Both the position numbers and the translations under genes were made by a program. Shown piece by piece: positions 1 to 7,518 of a stretch of DNA of 64,000 bases. The DNA lies in the NCBI RefSeq assembly GCF_030817655.1, contig NZ_JAUSZM010000003.1, positions 3,968,001 to 4,032,000 of the forward strand, given 5' to 3'. Source of the DNA: Streptomyces sp. V4I2. GTDB taxonomy: Bacteria > Actinomycetota > Actinomycetes > Streptomycetales > Streptomycetaceae. The notes beneath the pieces were generated by a model. It saw only the letters and a program-made list of their open reading frames with translations. It was not told the origin of the DNA and made no database searches. Positions within the stretch are counted from its first letter, which is position 1, and every line of letters begins with the position of its first letter.

Positions 1-676
1 GGGTGATCCAGTAGAGGGCGATACCCACCCCGGTGACGAGCATGCTCACGCACCACACGAGTCCCTTCGCGCACCAGGCGATCGCCCGCCCGACAGGCGC
101 GAGGAGCCACTCGTACACCCACACGGCGGGCACGACGAGGAGGTACCGCACCAGCCAGGCGACGACCGCGTAGATGCCGGCCCCGAGGGCGGCGAACCCA
201 GCTCCCACTCCCCTGAGCACCCACGTCACGCCATGCCCGATCGGCGTGAGCACGCGCGCGTACACCCACGCCAGTGCGGCCCCGATCCCCCGCGCGCCCC
301 GGGCGAGGGCATGCCCGAGAGGCGTCAGCAGGTACCGGTACAGCCAGACGAGCGGCAGGACGACGAGCACGTGCCCGAGCCATCCGAGCCCTTTGGCGAA
401 CGGCACGAGCAGGTACCGCCACAGACCCACGAACGGCCAGACGAAAACAGCCCGCCCGATCCAGAGCAGCGCCCGCCCGAGCGGCCGCAGCACCACGTCG
501 TTCAGGAACCGCCCCACGACGACCAGCGCGTCCCACAGCATCCGCACGGGCACGACCAGCACGAGCACGACGATCCGCACCGGAATGCGGATCGCGACAG
601 CGAGACACCCCTCGGGGTGCTGCGGCTGCGGCTGCGGCTGCGGCTGCGGCTGCGGTGACGGCTTCTCCAGATCCAT
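1..676 (-). CDS. Integral membrane protein with Pro-Gln N-terminus (partial, C-terminus outside window)
   Basis: The minus strand reads open from an ATG at 676 to the window edge, about 225 codons, so the protein is incomplete at its C-terminus. An in-frame stop a few codons upstream of 676 makes this ATG the first possible start; I see no good ribosome binding site. After a short Pro-Gln alternating tract (residues 8-18, encoded by a GGCTGC-type hexamer repeat) the protein is a chain of short hydrophobic segments. These recur with a loose pattern of Leu-Trp-Arg-Tyr-Leu-Leu followed by Pro-Leu/Phe-Gly, suggesting internally repeated membrane hairpins. I do not recognise a function. Proteins of this look are common in Streptomyces and are annotated only as integral membrane proteins. 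Confidence 0.75.
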   Translation of the reverse strand, partial: MDLEKPSPQPQPQPQPQPQHPEGCLAVAIRIPVRIVVLVLVVPVRMLWDALVVVGRFLNDVVLRPLGRALLWIGRAVFVWPFVGLWRYLLVPFAKGLGWLGHVLVVLPLVWLYRYLLTPLGHALARGARGIGAALAWVYARVLTPIGHGVTWVLRGVGAGFAALGAGIYAVVAWLVRYLLVVPAVWVYEWLLAPVGRAIAWCAKGLVWCVSMLVTGVGIALYWIT

Positions 677-766
677 ACCGAAGGAGACGCATCAGCTGCC
701 CGTCCGGATGCACTACCTGCGACTTTCCACCTCTCCTGTCCTCGGACTCTCCACCGTCGGCCTCGG

Positions 767-1924
767 TCACCTCGTCGCGCAGGCCGTCAGCAGCCCCGCG
801 ATCAGTGCCGTACGCGCAGGGATGTGGGCGAGCAGGACGTGCTCGTGGCGGGCGTGCGCGCCGTCCCCCACGCCGCCGAGGCCGTCGAGGACGGGGCGGC
901 CGAGGGCCGCGACGAAGTTGCCGTCGCTCGCTCCGCCGACGGAGGTCTCCCGGGCCGTCCAGCCCAGGTCGGCGGCGATCGTCTGCGCCTGCTTGAAGAG
1001 GAGCTCGGAGGCCGGGCCCGGCACCATCGGCGGGCGGTTCCAGCCGCCGGTGAGGGTGGCCCTGACCCGCGTGTCGGTGGGCCGCAGGGCGGCCAGCGCG
1101 GTGTCGACCCGGTCCGCCTCGGCGGGCACGGCGATCCGTACGTCGATGCCGCAGTGGGCCTGCCCGGCCACGACGTTGCGTGCCGTACCCCCGCTGATCA
1201 CCCCGACGTTGACCGTGGTGCCCAGCTCCGGCGAGCCCAGCGCGACGATCCGGGGGACGAGTTCGGCGAGGGCGTGCACGGCGCTCGCGCCCCGTTCCGG
1301 GTCGAGGCCGGCGTGCGACTCCACCCCGTCCACCGTCAGCTCGAAGATGCCGCCGCCCTTGCGGGCCGTCTTCAGCGCCCCCTCGGGCCCGGCCGCCGCC
1401 TCGCACACCAGCGTGGCCACCGTGTCCTCGCTCAGCCGCTCGACGTGCGGGCGGGAGGCGGGGCTGCCGATCTCCTCGTCGCCGTTGAGGAACAGCCGTA
1501 CCGCGGGGCGCGGCAGGTCCAGTTCGCGCAGCAGGCGCAACGCCCACACCGCCTGCATCAGGCCGCACTTCATGTCGAAGACGCCCGGCCCGCTCGCCCG
1601 GCCGTCCTCGGCGACGTGGAACGGCCACTTTGCGAGGGTGCCGGCCGGCCACACCGTGTCGTAGTGGCACAGCACCAGCACCGTCGCGGGCGAGGTGCCG
1701 CGGTACAGCAGTTCCAGCATGTCGCCGTGCGGGCCGCCGTCGTGGCGCCGCGCCTCGTCGGGCGGCCCGAGCCGTTCGTACGCCCACCCCTCCACGGCCG
1801 TGAGACCGGCGTTCAGCAACTCCTTGTCGTCGCTGGGTGTTTCGTGTTCGACCAGCATCCGCAGGTCGTCGGTCATCTCGGGCAGGGCGGTGCGGGCGAG
1901 GGACTCGATGCGGTGGGGGGACAC
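767..1924 (-). CDS. M20 family metallopeptidase, carboxypeptidase G2-like
   Basis: A 385-residue zinc-dependent M20 peptidase. Family motifs are visible: CHYDTVWP (metal-binding His-x-Asp), a GPGVFDMKCG segment with the bridging Asp, and NGDEEIGS with the catalytic and metal-ligand acidic pair. A lid/dimerisation domain follows (around ESHAGLDPERG). The CHYDTVWP form is the one seen in glutamate carboxypeptidases such as CPG2, which remove C-terminal glutamate from folates and p-aminobenzoyl-glutamate. The start is the GTG at 1924, preceded by AGGAGGAG; the longer open frame upstream is antisense to the transporter. It is transcribed in the same direction as the AbgT-type transporter 62 bp upstream, which fits joint use of a glutamate conjugate. 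The exact substrate is inferred. Confidence 0.9.
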   Translation of the reverse strand: MSPHRIESLARTALPEMTDDLRMLVEHETPSDDKELLNAGLTAVEGWAYERLGPPDEARRHDGGPHGDMLELLYRGTSPATVLVLCHYDTVWPAGTLAKWPFHVAEDGRASGPGVFDMKCGLMQAVWALRLLRELDLPRPAVRLFLNGDEEIGSPASRPHVERLSEDTVATLVCEAAAGPEGALKTARKGGGIFELTVDGVESHAGLDPERGASAVHALAELVPRIVALGSPELGTTVNVGVISGGTARNVVAGQAHCGIDVRIAVPAEADRVDTALAALRPTDTRVRATLTGGWNRPPMVPGPASELLFKQAQTIAADLGWTARETSVGGASDGNFVAALGRPVLDGLGGVGDGAHARHEHVLLAHIPARTALIAGLLTACATR

Positions 1925-1986
1925 AGGCAGTTCTCCTCCTACGTACGTACGTCGTCGTTCGTCGTCGTCGGCGGCGGCGGCGGCGG
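1925..1986. repeat. Short simple-sequence tract between transporter and peptidase
   Basis: The gap holds about three CGTA units running into CGT and then CGG trinucleotide units. It sits directly upstream of the peptidase ribosome binding site, so slippage here would alter spacing but no protein. Confidence 0.7.
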
Positions 1987-3555
1987 TCAGCGGACGGGCA
2001 CCCCCGGCCCGAGCGGGATTCCCAGCGCCCACCAGGCGTAGAACAGCAGCGTCCAGGTCGCCAGCATGGTCAGGCACAGCGGCAGGGTCAGGGACAGCAG
2101 CGTGCCGATGCCGGCCGAGCGGCGGTAGCGCTGGACGATGCCCAGGGTCATCACGAAGTAGGCGCTCATGGGGGTGGCCGCGTTGGTGCACGAGTCGGCG
2201 ATCCGGTAGACCGCCTGGGTCACCTCCGGCGGGATGTCGAGGAGCATGAACATCGGCACGAACACCGGGCCGACCAGGGCCCATTGGGCGGAGCCGCTGG
2301 TGACCAGCAGGTTGATCACCGTGCACACGAGCAGGATGCCCAGGAAGGCCAAGGGTCCGGTGATTCCGGCCGTCTTGAGCAGGTCGGCGCCGTTGATCGC
2401 CAGGACCTCGCCGACTCCGGTCCACTTGAAGTAGGCGAGGAACTGGGAGATCGCGAAGAACAGCACCAGGATCGGCGCCATCTCGCGCAGCCCCTTGGCC
2501 ATGTGGTCGGGGATGTCCCGGCCGGTGCGCACGGTACCCACGGCCCGCCCGTACACGGCGCCGACGATCAGGAACGCCACCGCCAGGACGACCGCGATGC
2601 CGGTGAGCACCGGCGACTGCACGATGCTGCCGCCCTCGCCCCTGAGCGGCGATCCGGAGGGGATCATCGCCGCCACGATCAGCGCCGCGTAGACCAGGAG
2701 CACGAGGCCCGCGTGGCGCAGTCCGCGCCGCTCCTCGTCGCGCAGGGTCAGCGTGTCCGCCTCGCCGGCCGGTCCCGACTCGGGCTCCGGCTCGTCCTCC
2801 TCCGGCATCGCCGCCACCCGACGGGCGATGACCTTCTCGGTGACGACGGTGACGACGAGGGCCAGGACCACCGAGGACCCGATGGAGAAGAAGTAGTTGG
2901 ACAGCGGGGTGACCACATAGCCCGGGTCGACGGTCTGCGCGGCCGCGGTGGTGAGCCCGGCGAGAATCGCGTCCGTCGGGGTGACCAGCGGGCTCGCGTC
3001 GTACCCGGCGGACACCGACACGAACGCCACCACGGCGCCCAGCATCGGGCTGCGCCCCACGGCCCGGAACGCCATCGCGCCGAGCGGGACCAGGACGACG
3101 TACGCGGCATCGGACGCGACGTGCGCCACCATCGCGGTGAACGACAGCGTGAACGTCAGCCAGCGGGCCGGGACCCGGGCGACCGCGGCTCTGAGCATCG
3201 CGGAGAGCAGCCCGGAGCGGTCGGCGACGGCCACGCCCAGCATGACCACGAGGATCGTGCCGAGCGGCGGGAACGTGGCGTAGTTGGTGACCGCGTCGTT
3301 GATCATCATCTGCAGGCCGGCGCCCGAGACGAGGCTCTGCACGGCCACGGTCTTGTCGGTGGCGGGGTTCAGCGCGGAGGCCCCGGCCGCGGACAGCGCC
3401 CAGCTGGCCAGCGCGAGGACGACGCTGAGCACCCCGAACAGCCAGAAGGGGTGGGGCAGTTTGTTGCCCATGCGCTCGATGCGCATGAGCACGGAGAGCA
3501 GTCGGGTCAGCTGCTTCGAAGGGGCGGGGGACGGCGGGGAGGAAGTGGCGGTCAC
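1987..3555 (-). CDS. AbgT family transporter (p-aminobenzoyl-glutamate type)
   Basis: About 522 residues with a dozen hydrophobic segments. The N-terminal ERMGNKLPHPF segment, the DAAYVVLVPLGAM segment and the SAGYDASPLVTPTDAILAG segment are characteristic of the AbgT family. Known members import p-aminobenzoyl-glutamate or export sulfonamides using a cation gradient. The protein sits in the cytoplasmic membrane. Start choice is uncertain: I use the GTG at 3555, which lies immediately after a GGGGAGG; a TTG at 3591 is also in frame but has no ribosome binding site. The downstream M20 peptidase would release glutamate from an imported conjugate. The divergently oriented Lrp-type gene is the likely regulator. 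Confidence 0.9.
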   Translation of the reverse strand: MTATSSPPSPAPSKQLTRLLSVLMRIERMGNKLPHPFWLFGVLSVVLALASWALSAAGASALNPATDKTVAVQSLVSGAGLQMMINDAVTNYATFPPLGTILVVMLGVAVADRSGLLSAMLRAAVARVPARWLTFTLSFTAMVAHVASDAAYVVLVPLGAMAFRAVGRSPMLGAVVAFVSVSAGYDASPLVTPTDAILAGLTTAAAQTVDPGYVVTPLSNYFFSIGSSVVLALVVTVVTEKVIARRVAAMPEEDEPEPESGPAGEADTLTLRDEERRGLRHAGLVLLVYAALIVAAMIPSGSPLRGEGGSIVQSPVLTGIAVVLAVAFLIVGAVYGRAVGTVRTGRDIPDHMAKGLREMAPILVLFFAISQFLAYFKWTGVGEVLAINGADLLKTAGITGPLAFLGILLVCTVINLLVTSGSAQWALVGPVFVPMFMLLDIPPEVTQAVYRIADSCTNAATPMSAYFVMTLGIVQRYRRSAGIGTLLSLTLPLCLTMLATWTLLFYAWWALGIPLGPGVPVR

Positions 3556-3659
3556 CTCCCCATTGACGACCCGTTCGGTGAGATCGTGCAAGTAAAAAGC
3601 TTGTTGCGCTCGTATCGTTCTCGTGAAGCCGCTGGTTGACGGATTCGTTCTATGGATGG
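3556..3659. promoter_or_regulatory. Divergent promoter region, transporter / Lrp-type regulator
   Basis: A roughly 100 bp gap between divergent genes, less GC-rich than its surroundings, with a run of A residues near 3595. A TTGACG hexamer occurs at 3636-3641. It could be a -35 element, but the distance to the chosen ATG is short. Lrp/AsnC regulators usually bind such intergenic regions; no clear operator palindrome was found. Confidence 0.4.
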
Positions 3660-4688
3660 ATGGACGACATGGACACTCTGGACGACGACGATCTCGACCT
3701 GGTCGCCGCGCTCCAGTACGCCCCGCGGGCCCCGCTGAGCCTGCTGGCGGAGGTGCTGGGCGTCTCGGCGAGCACCGCGGGACGCCGGCTGACCCGGCTG
3801 GAGTCCGACCGGCTGCTGCGGGTGATCGGCCAGCAGGCCTGGTCGGTCTCGGGCGAGGGCAATCCCTGGCACGTGTGGGTGACGGCCGAGCCCGGGCGGG
3901 CCGCGGAGGTCGCCCGCCGGCTCGCCGACCTGCCCGAGGCGAGCCACGTCGCGGTCACCGCGGGACAGGCGGACGTCTACTGCACCGTCCAGCCGTCCCG
4001 CCGCGACCGCACCCGCGACCTGCTGACCCGGACCATCCCGGCCACCCCCGGCGTGCGCGCGGTCCGCTCCGAACTGGTCCTCTCCTCCGCCACCAAGTCC
4101 GACTCCTGGCGCCTGCCCCGCCTGGACCCGGACCAGCTACGACGGCTCACCGAACACGCGGCACAGGACGAGGCCGTGAGCAGCCCGGGCCGCCACGGCA
4201 CCCTCACCTACGACGAACTGCGCACGCTGCGCCTGCTCGCCGCCGACGGCCGGATGACCGCCGCCCAGGTGTCCAGAGAGCTCGGCATCGGACAGTCCAC
4301 CGCCTACCGCACCACCCAGTCCCTGCTCCAGCGCGGCCTGGTCCGCCCCCGGGTGGAGATCGAACCGGGGCTGCTCGGCTACGCCCTGGAGGTCGTGATC
4401 CCCCTGACAGTGGCGCCGAGCGCGATGCGGGATGTGGCCCTCGCACTCGCCCGGCACCCCTCGGCCCGGTACGTGTCCACCACCGCGGGCACCTCCTGCG
4501 TCGTCCACCACGGCGTCTTCCGCGACGAGGACGGCCTCACCGAGTTCCTCACCCGGGACCTGGCCGACCTGCCCGGGGTGACCTCCTTCGACGTCTCCGT
4601 CGTACTGGACGCCCTGCGGCGGCACTGGCTGGACCGCGAGGACGGCCGCCTGGCCGCACACGACAAGCCCGAGAACGGAGCAGCATGA
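3660..4688 (+). CDS. Lrp/AsnC family transcriptional regulator, double-length
   Basis: About 342 residues, roughly twice a classical Lrp. An N-terminal winged-helix segment (DLDLVAALQYAPRAPLSLLAEVLGV start) is followed by a RAM-like ligand domain. A second helix-turn-helix (YDELRTLRLLAADGRMTAAQVSRELG) comes near residue 185 and a second ligand-like half follows. Tandem AsnC proteins of this kind are common in actinomycetes. The start is taken at the ATG at 3660; a TTG at 3636 and an ATG at 3669 are alternatives. The stop overlaps the next peptidase start by 4 bp (ATGA), so the two are translationally coupled. Divergence from the AbgT gene suggests control of both units, probably in response to an amino acid or small peptide. 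Confidence 0.88.
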   Translation: MDDMDTLDDDDLDLVAALQYAPRAPLSLLAEVLGVSASTAGRRLTRLESDRLLRVIGQQAWSVSGEGNPWHVWVTAEPGRAAEVARRLADLPEASHVAVTAGQADVYCTVQPSRRDRTRDLLTRTIPATPGVRAVRSELVLSSATKSDSWRLPRLDPDQLRRLTEHAAQDEAVSSPGRHGTLTYDELRTLRLLAADGRMTAAQVSRELGIGQSTAYRTTQSLLQRGLVRPRVEIEPGLLGYALEVVIPLTVAPSAMRDVALALARHPSARYVSTTAGTSCVVHHGVFRDEDGLTEFLTRDLADLPGVTSFDVSVVLDALRRHWLDREDGRLAAHDKPENGAA

Positions 4689-6079
4689 CGACACGGGACA
4701 CCGCCATCGACCGGGCGACCGCCTACTTCGACTCCGGGGCCTTCCTCGCCGACCTCAGCCGCAGAGTCGCGTACCCGACGGAGAGCCGGCCGCCCGCCGA
4801 CACCACGAAGCTGCGCGCGTACCTCACCGACGAACTCGCCCCGGCCGCACGCCGCCTGGGCGCGACCACCCGCATCATCGACAACCCGGTACCGACCGCC
4901 GGCCCCTTCCTCCTCGCCCACCGCCACGAGTCCGACGAGCTGCCGACCGTCCTGGTCTACGGCCACGCCGACGTCGTCCCCGGCCAGGACGACCACTGGC
5001 GTACGGGCCTGTCCCCCTGGCACCTCGTCGTCGAGGGCGACCGCCTCTACGGCCGCGGCACCGCCGACAACAAGGGCCAGCACACCGTCAACCTGGCCGC
5101 GCTGGAACAGGTCATGGCCGCGCGAGGCGGCACCCTGGGCTTCAACCTCAAGCTGCTGCTGGAGACGGGCGAGGAGTCCGGCTCCCCCGGCCTGCACGAG
5201 TTCTGCCGCCGCTTCAAGGACGACCTCGCCGCCGACGTCCTGATCGCCTCCGACGGCCCCCGCCTCGCCGCCGACCGCCCGACCCTGTTCCTCGGCTCCC
5301 GCGGCGCCGCCAACCTCCGCCTGAGCGTGCCGCTGCGCGCCGGCGCCCACCACTCGGGCAACTGGGGCGGCGCCCTGCGCAACCCGGCCACCGTGCTGGC
5401 CGCCGCCCTGGCCACCATGGTCGACGCCCGGGGCCGCATCCTCGTCGAAGGCCTACGACCGCCCGCGATCCCCGAGCCGGTCAAGGCGGCCCTCGCGGAC
5501 CTCACGGTCGGCGGCGGCGAGGACGACCCCGCGGTCGACGCGGACTGGGGCGAGCCGGGCCTCACCCCGGCCGAGCGTGTCTTCGCCTGGAACACCCTCG
5601 AAGTCCTCGCCCTGTCCGCGGGAGACCCCGCCAAGCCGGTCGGCGCGATTCCGGGCACGGCCCACGCGGACGTCCAGCTCCGTTTCGTCGTGGGCACGGA
5701 CTGGCAGAAGCTGGCGGAGACGGTCCGCACCCACCTCGACGCCCATGCCCTCCCCTTCGTCGAGGTCGAACTCCTCCAGGCGGTCCCCGCCACCCGCCTC
5801 AGCCCCGACTCCCCCTGGGTCCACTGGGCCACGGCCTCCCTCCACCGCACCACCGGCAAGACCCCGGCCGTCCTCCCCAACCTCGGCGGCACCCTCCCCA
5901 ACGACGCCTTCGCCGACATCCTGGGCCTCCCCACCGTCTGGGTCCCCCACTCCCACCCGTCCTGCGCCCAGCACGCCCCGGACGAACACCTGCTGGGCTC
6001 GGTGGCCCGAGAGTCTCTGGCCGTCATGGCGGGCCTGTTCTGGGACCTCGGCGAAAGCCCAGGCAGTATGAGCGCATGA
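4685..6079 (+). CDS. M20 family dipeptidase
   Basis: A 464-residue M20 metallopeptidase. Visible motifs are the metal-binding YGHADVVPGQ, the RGTADNKGQH segment with the bridging Asp, and LLETGEESGSPG with catalytic and ligand Glu residues. A late His (VPHSHPSCAQHAPDEH) is near residue 430. The long lid domain and motif set place it with dipeptidases/carnosinase-like M20 enzymes rather than with the CPG2-like enzyme at the left end. It overlaps the regulator by 4 bp and the next TerD gene by 4 bp. GGAGCAGC lies just upstream of its start. Substrate unknown. Confidence 0.9.
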   Translation: MTTRDTAIDRATAYFDSGAFLADLSRRVAYPTESRPPADTTKLRAYLTDELAPAARRLGATTRIIDNPVPTAGPFLLAHRHESDELPTVLVYGHADVVPGQDDHWRTGLSPWHLVVEGDRLYGRGTADNKGQHTVNLAALEQVMAARGGTLGFNLKLLLETGEESGSPGLHEFCRRFKDDLAADVLIASDGPRLAADRPTLFLGSRGAANLRLSVPLRAGAHHSGNWGGALRNPATVLAAALATMVDARGRILVEGLRPPAIPEPVKAALADLTVGGGEDDPAVDADWGEPGLTPAERVFAWNTLEVLALSAGDPAKPVGAIPGTAHADVQLRFVVGTDWQKLAETVRTHLDAHALPFVEVELLQAVPATRLSPDSPWVHWATASLHRTTGKTPAVLPNLGGTLPNDAFADILGLPTVWVPHSHPSCAQHAPDEHLLGSVARESLAVMAGLFWDLGESPGSMSA

Positions 6080-6660
6080 TTACGCTCACGAAGGAAGACG
6101 GCCCCGCGGATCTCGACGGGGTGACCCATCTGTCCATCGGGGTGTCCTGGGACCCCACCGCCGGCGCCAGCGGCGGAGTGCTGGGCAAACTCCGCCGGAA
6201 GACCGGCACCGACCTCGACCTCATCGCCATCGCCATGCACGACGGGGACCCGGTCCGCCTGGCGGGCATCGACTCCCTCGACCCCATCGGCAACGGCTCC
6301 CTGCTGCACAGCGGCGACAACCAGACCGGCCACGGAGACGGCGACGACGAGACCGTCACGGTCGAGTTCGCGAAGCTCCCGCCCCACATCACCTCGATCG
6401 TCTTCGTCGCCGCCGCCTACAAGAAGGGCAGCTCCTTCCAGAAGGCACGCAACATCAGCTTCAAGGTCTACGACGCCACCGGCGGCAGCACCCAGCAGGT
6501 CGCCGACATCTGGCCCAGCATGCTCACCCAGGACAACGGCTGCGCCGTCGCCAAGGCCGTACGCTCCGGCACCACCTGGAAGCTCCAGGTGATCAACACC
6601 ACGGGAAAGATCAAACAGGGCGACCAACTCGCCCTGATGCGCTTCGCCGCCAACCAGTAG
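6076..6660 (+). CDS. TerD family protein
   Basis: A 194-residue TerD-domain protein, about the usual length. The LSIGVSWDP, DLDLIAIAMHDGDPV and SLLHSGDNQTGHGDGDDE segments contain the acidic residues that bind calcium in TerD/CABP proteins. Streptomyces has many TerD paralogues, linked to tellurite resistance, stress and development. The start overlaps the stop of the peptidase gene (ATGA), so it is likely co-transcribed. No signal peptide; presumably cytosolic. Why a TerD gene is coupled to a peptidase is not evident. Confidence 0.9.
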   Translation: MITLTKEDGPADLDGVTHLSIGVSWDPTAGASGGVLGKLRRKTGTDLDLIAIAMHDGDPVRLAGIDSLDPIGNGSLLHSGDNQTGHGDGDDETVTVEFAKLPPHITSIVFVAAAYKKGSSFQKARNISFKVYDATGGSTQQVADIWPSMLTQDNGCAVAKAVRSGTTWKLQVINTTGKIKQGDQLALMRFAANQ

Positions 6661-6803
6661 CACCCGATCGTCAACACCCGATCGTCGGCCGCCGCCGGTG
6701 CACGACACCGGCGGCAACCGCCGGCTGCCGACCGATGAGTTCCGGAGCCGGGTGGGGTCTGTCCCTGCACAAGCGAAAGCTGCGCACGAGTCTGTGAGGG
6801 ACC

Positions 6804-7505
6804 ATGACCACCCACGCACTACCACCCGTCGTCGACACCGCAACCTGGGAGCGCCGGCTCGAAGCCCTCCGTGCCCGGGAGAAGGCCGCGACGCGGGAGC
6901 TCGACGCCATCGCCGCCGAGCGTCGTCGTCTGCCGATGGTCGAGATGCCCGACTACACCCTGGAGGGCGAAGACGGCCCCGTTCGGCTGGCGGACGTCTT
7001 CGAAGGCAAGAGGCAGCTGATCGTCTACAACCACATGTGGTTCGCCGACAAGGAATGGCAGTGCCCAGGCTGCACGGGATTCACCTCGCACTACACCCGC
7101 CTGGAGTTCCTGGACAACTACGACGCGCGATTCGTCATCGTCACCCAGGGCCCGATCGACGAGGCACTCACCTACAAGGAACGGGTCGGCAACCGGATGA
7201 CGTGGTACTCGACCGCGAACAGCTCGTTCGGGACCGACGTCGGCGCACCGCCCGACGGAGGATTCGCGGTCAACGTGTTCCTGCGCGACGGCGACACCGT
7301 CTACCGCACCTGGCACACGAACGGCCGGGGTACCGAGCAGCTCAGCCACACCTTCCCGCTGATCGACCTCCTGCCGTACGGCCGCCAGGAGGAATGGCAG
7401 GACTCCCCCGAGGGCTGGCCCCAGTCGCCCACCTACAGCCGGTGGACGACGTCGAAGGACATCGCCGCGCTCTACGGCCCGGGCTCGGGCTCGGGCGGCG
7501 GCTGA
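6804..7505 (+). CDS. DUF899 family thioredoxin-like protein
   Basis: 233 residues. The segment YNHMWFADKEWQCPGCTGFTSHY (split here: YNHMWFADKEW then QCPGCTGF) carries a CPGC motif in the thioredoxin-like position. LEFLDNYDARFVIVTQGP, NVFLRDGDTVYRTWHTNGRG and LPYGRQEEWQDSPEGWPQ are family hallmarks. GAGGGACC precedes the ATG. Members are predicted oxidoreductases of unknown substrate. A Gly/Ser tail ends the protein. It converges with the radical SAM gene 13 bp away and no terminator hairpin is apparent between them. Confidence 0.85.
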   Translation: MTTHALPPVVDTATWERRLEALRAREKAATRELDAIAAERRRLPMVEMPDYTLEGEDGPVRLADVFEGKRQLIVYNHMWFADKEWQCPGCTGFTSHYTRLEFLDNYDARFVIVTQGPIDEALTYKERVGNRMTWYSTANSSFGTDVGAPPDGGFAVNVFLRDGDTVYRTWHTNGRGTEQLSHTFPLIDLLPYGRQEEWQDSPEGWPQSPTYSRWTTSKDIAALYGPGSGSGGG

Positions 7506-7518
7506 ACTTCGCTCGCCG

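Noticed and set aside
767..2425. An M20 peptidase of 552 residues
   Set aside because: The first ~165 codons are antisense-like sequence in the transporter gene; a good ribosome binding site and conserved start lie at 1924.
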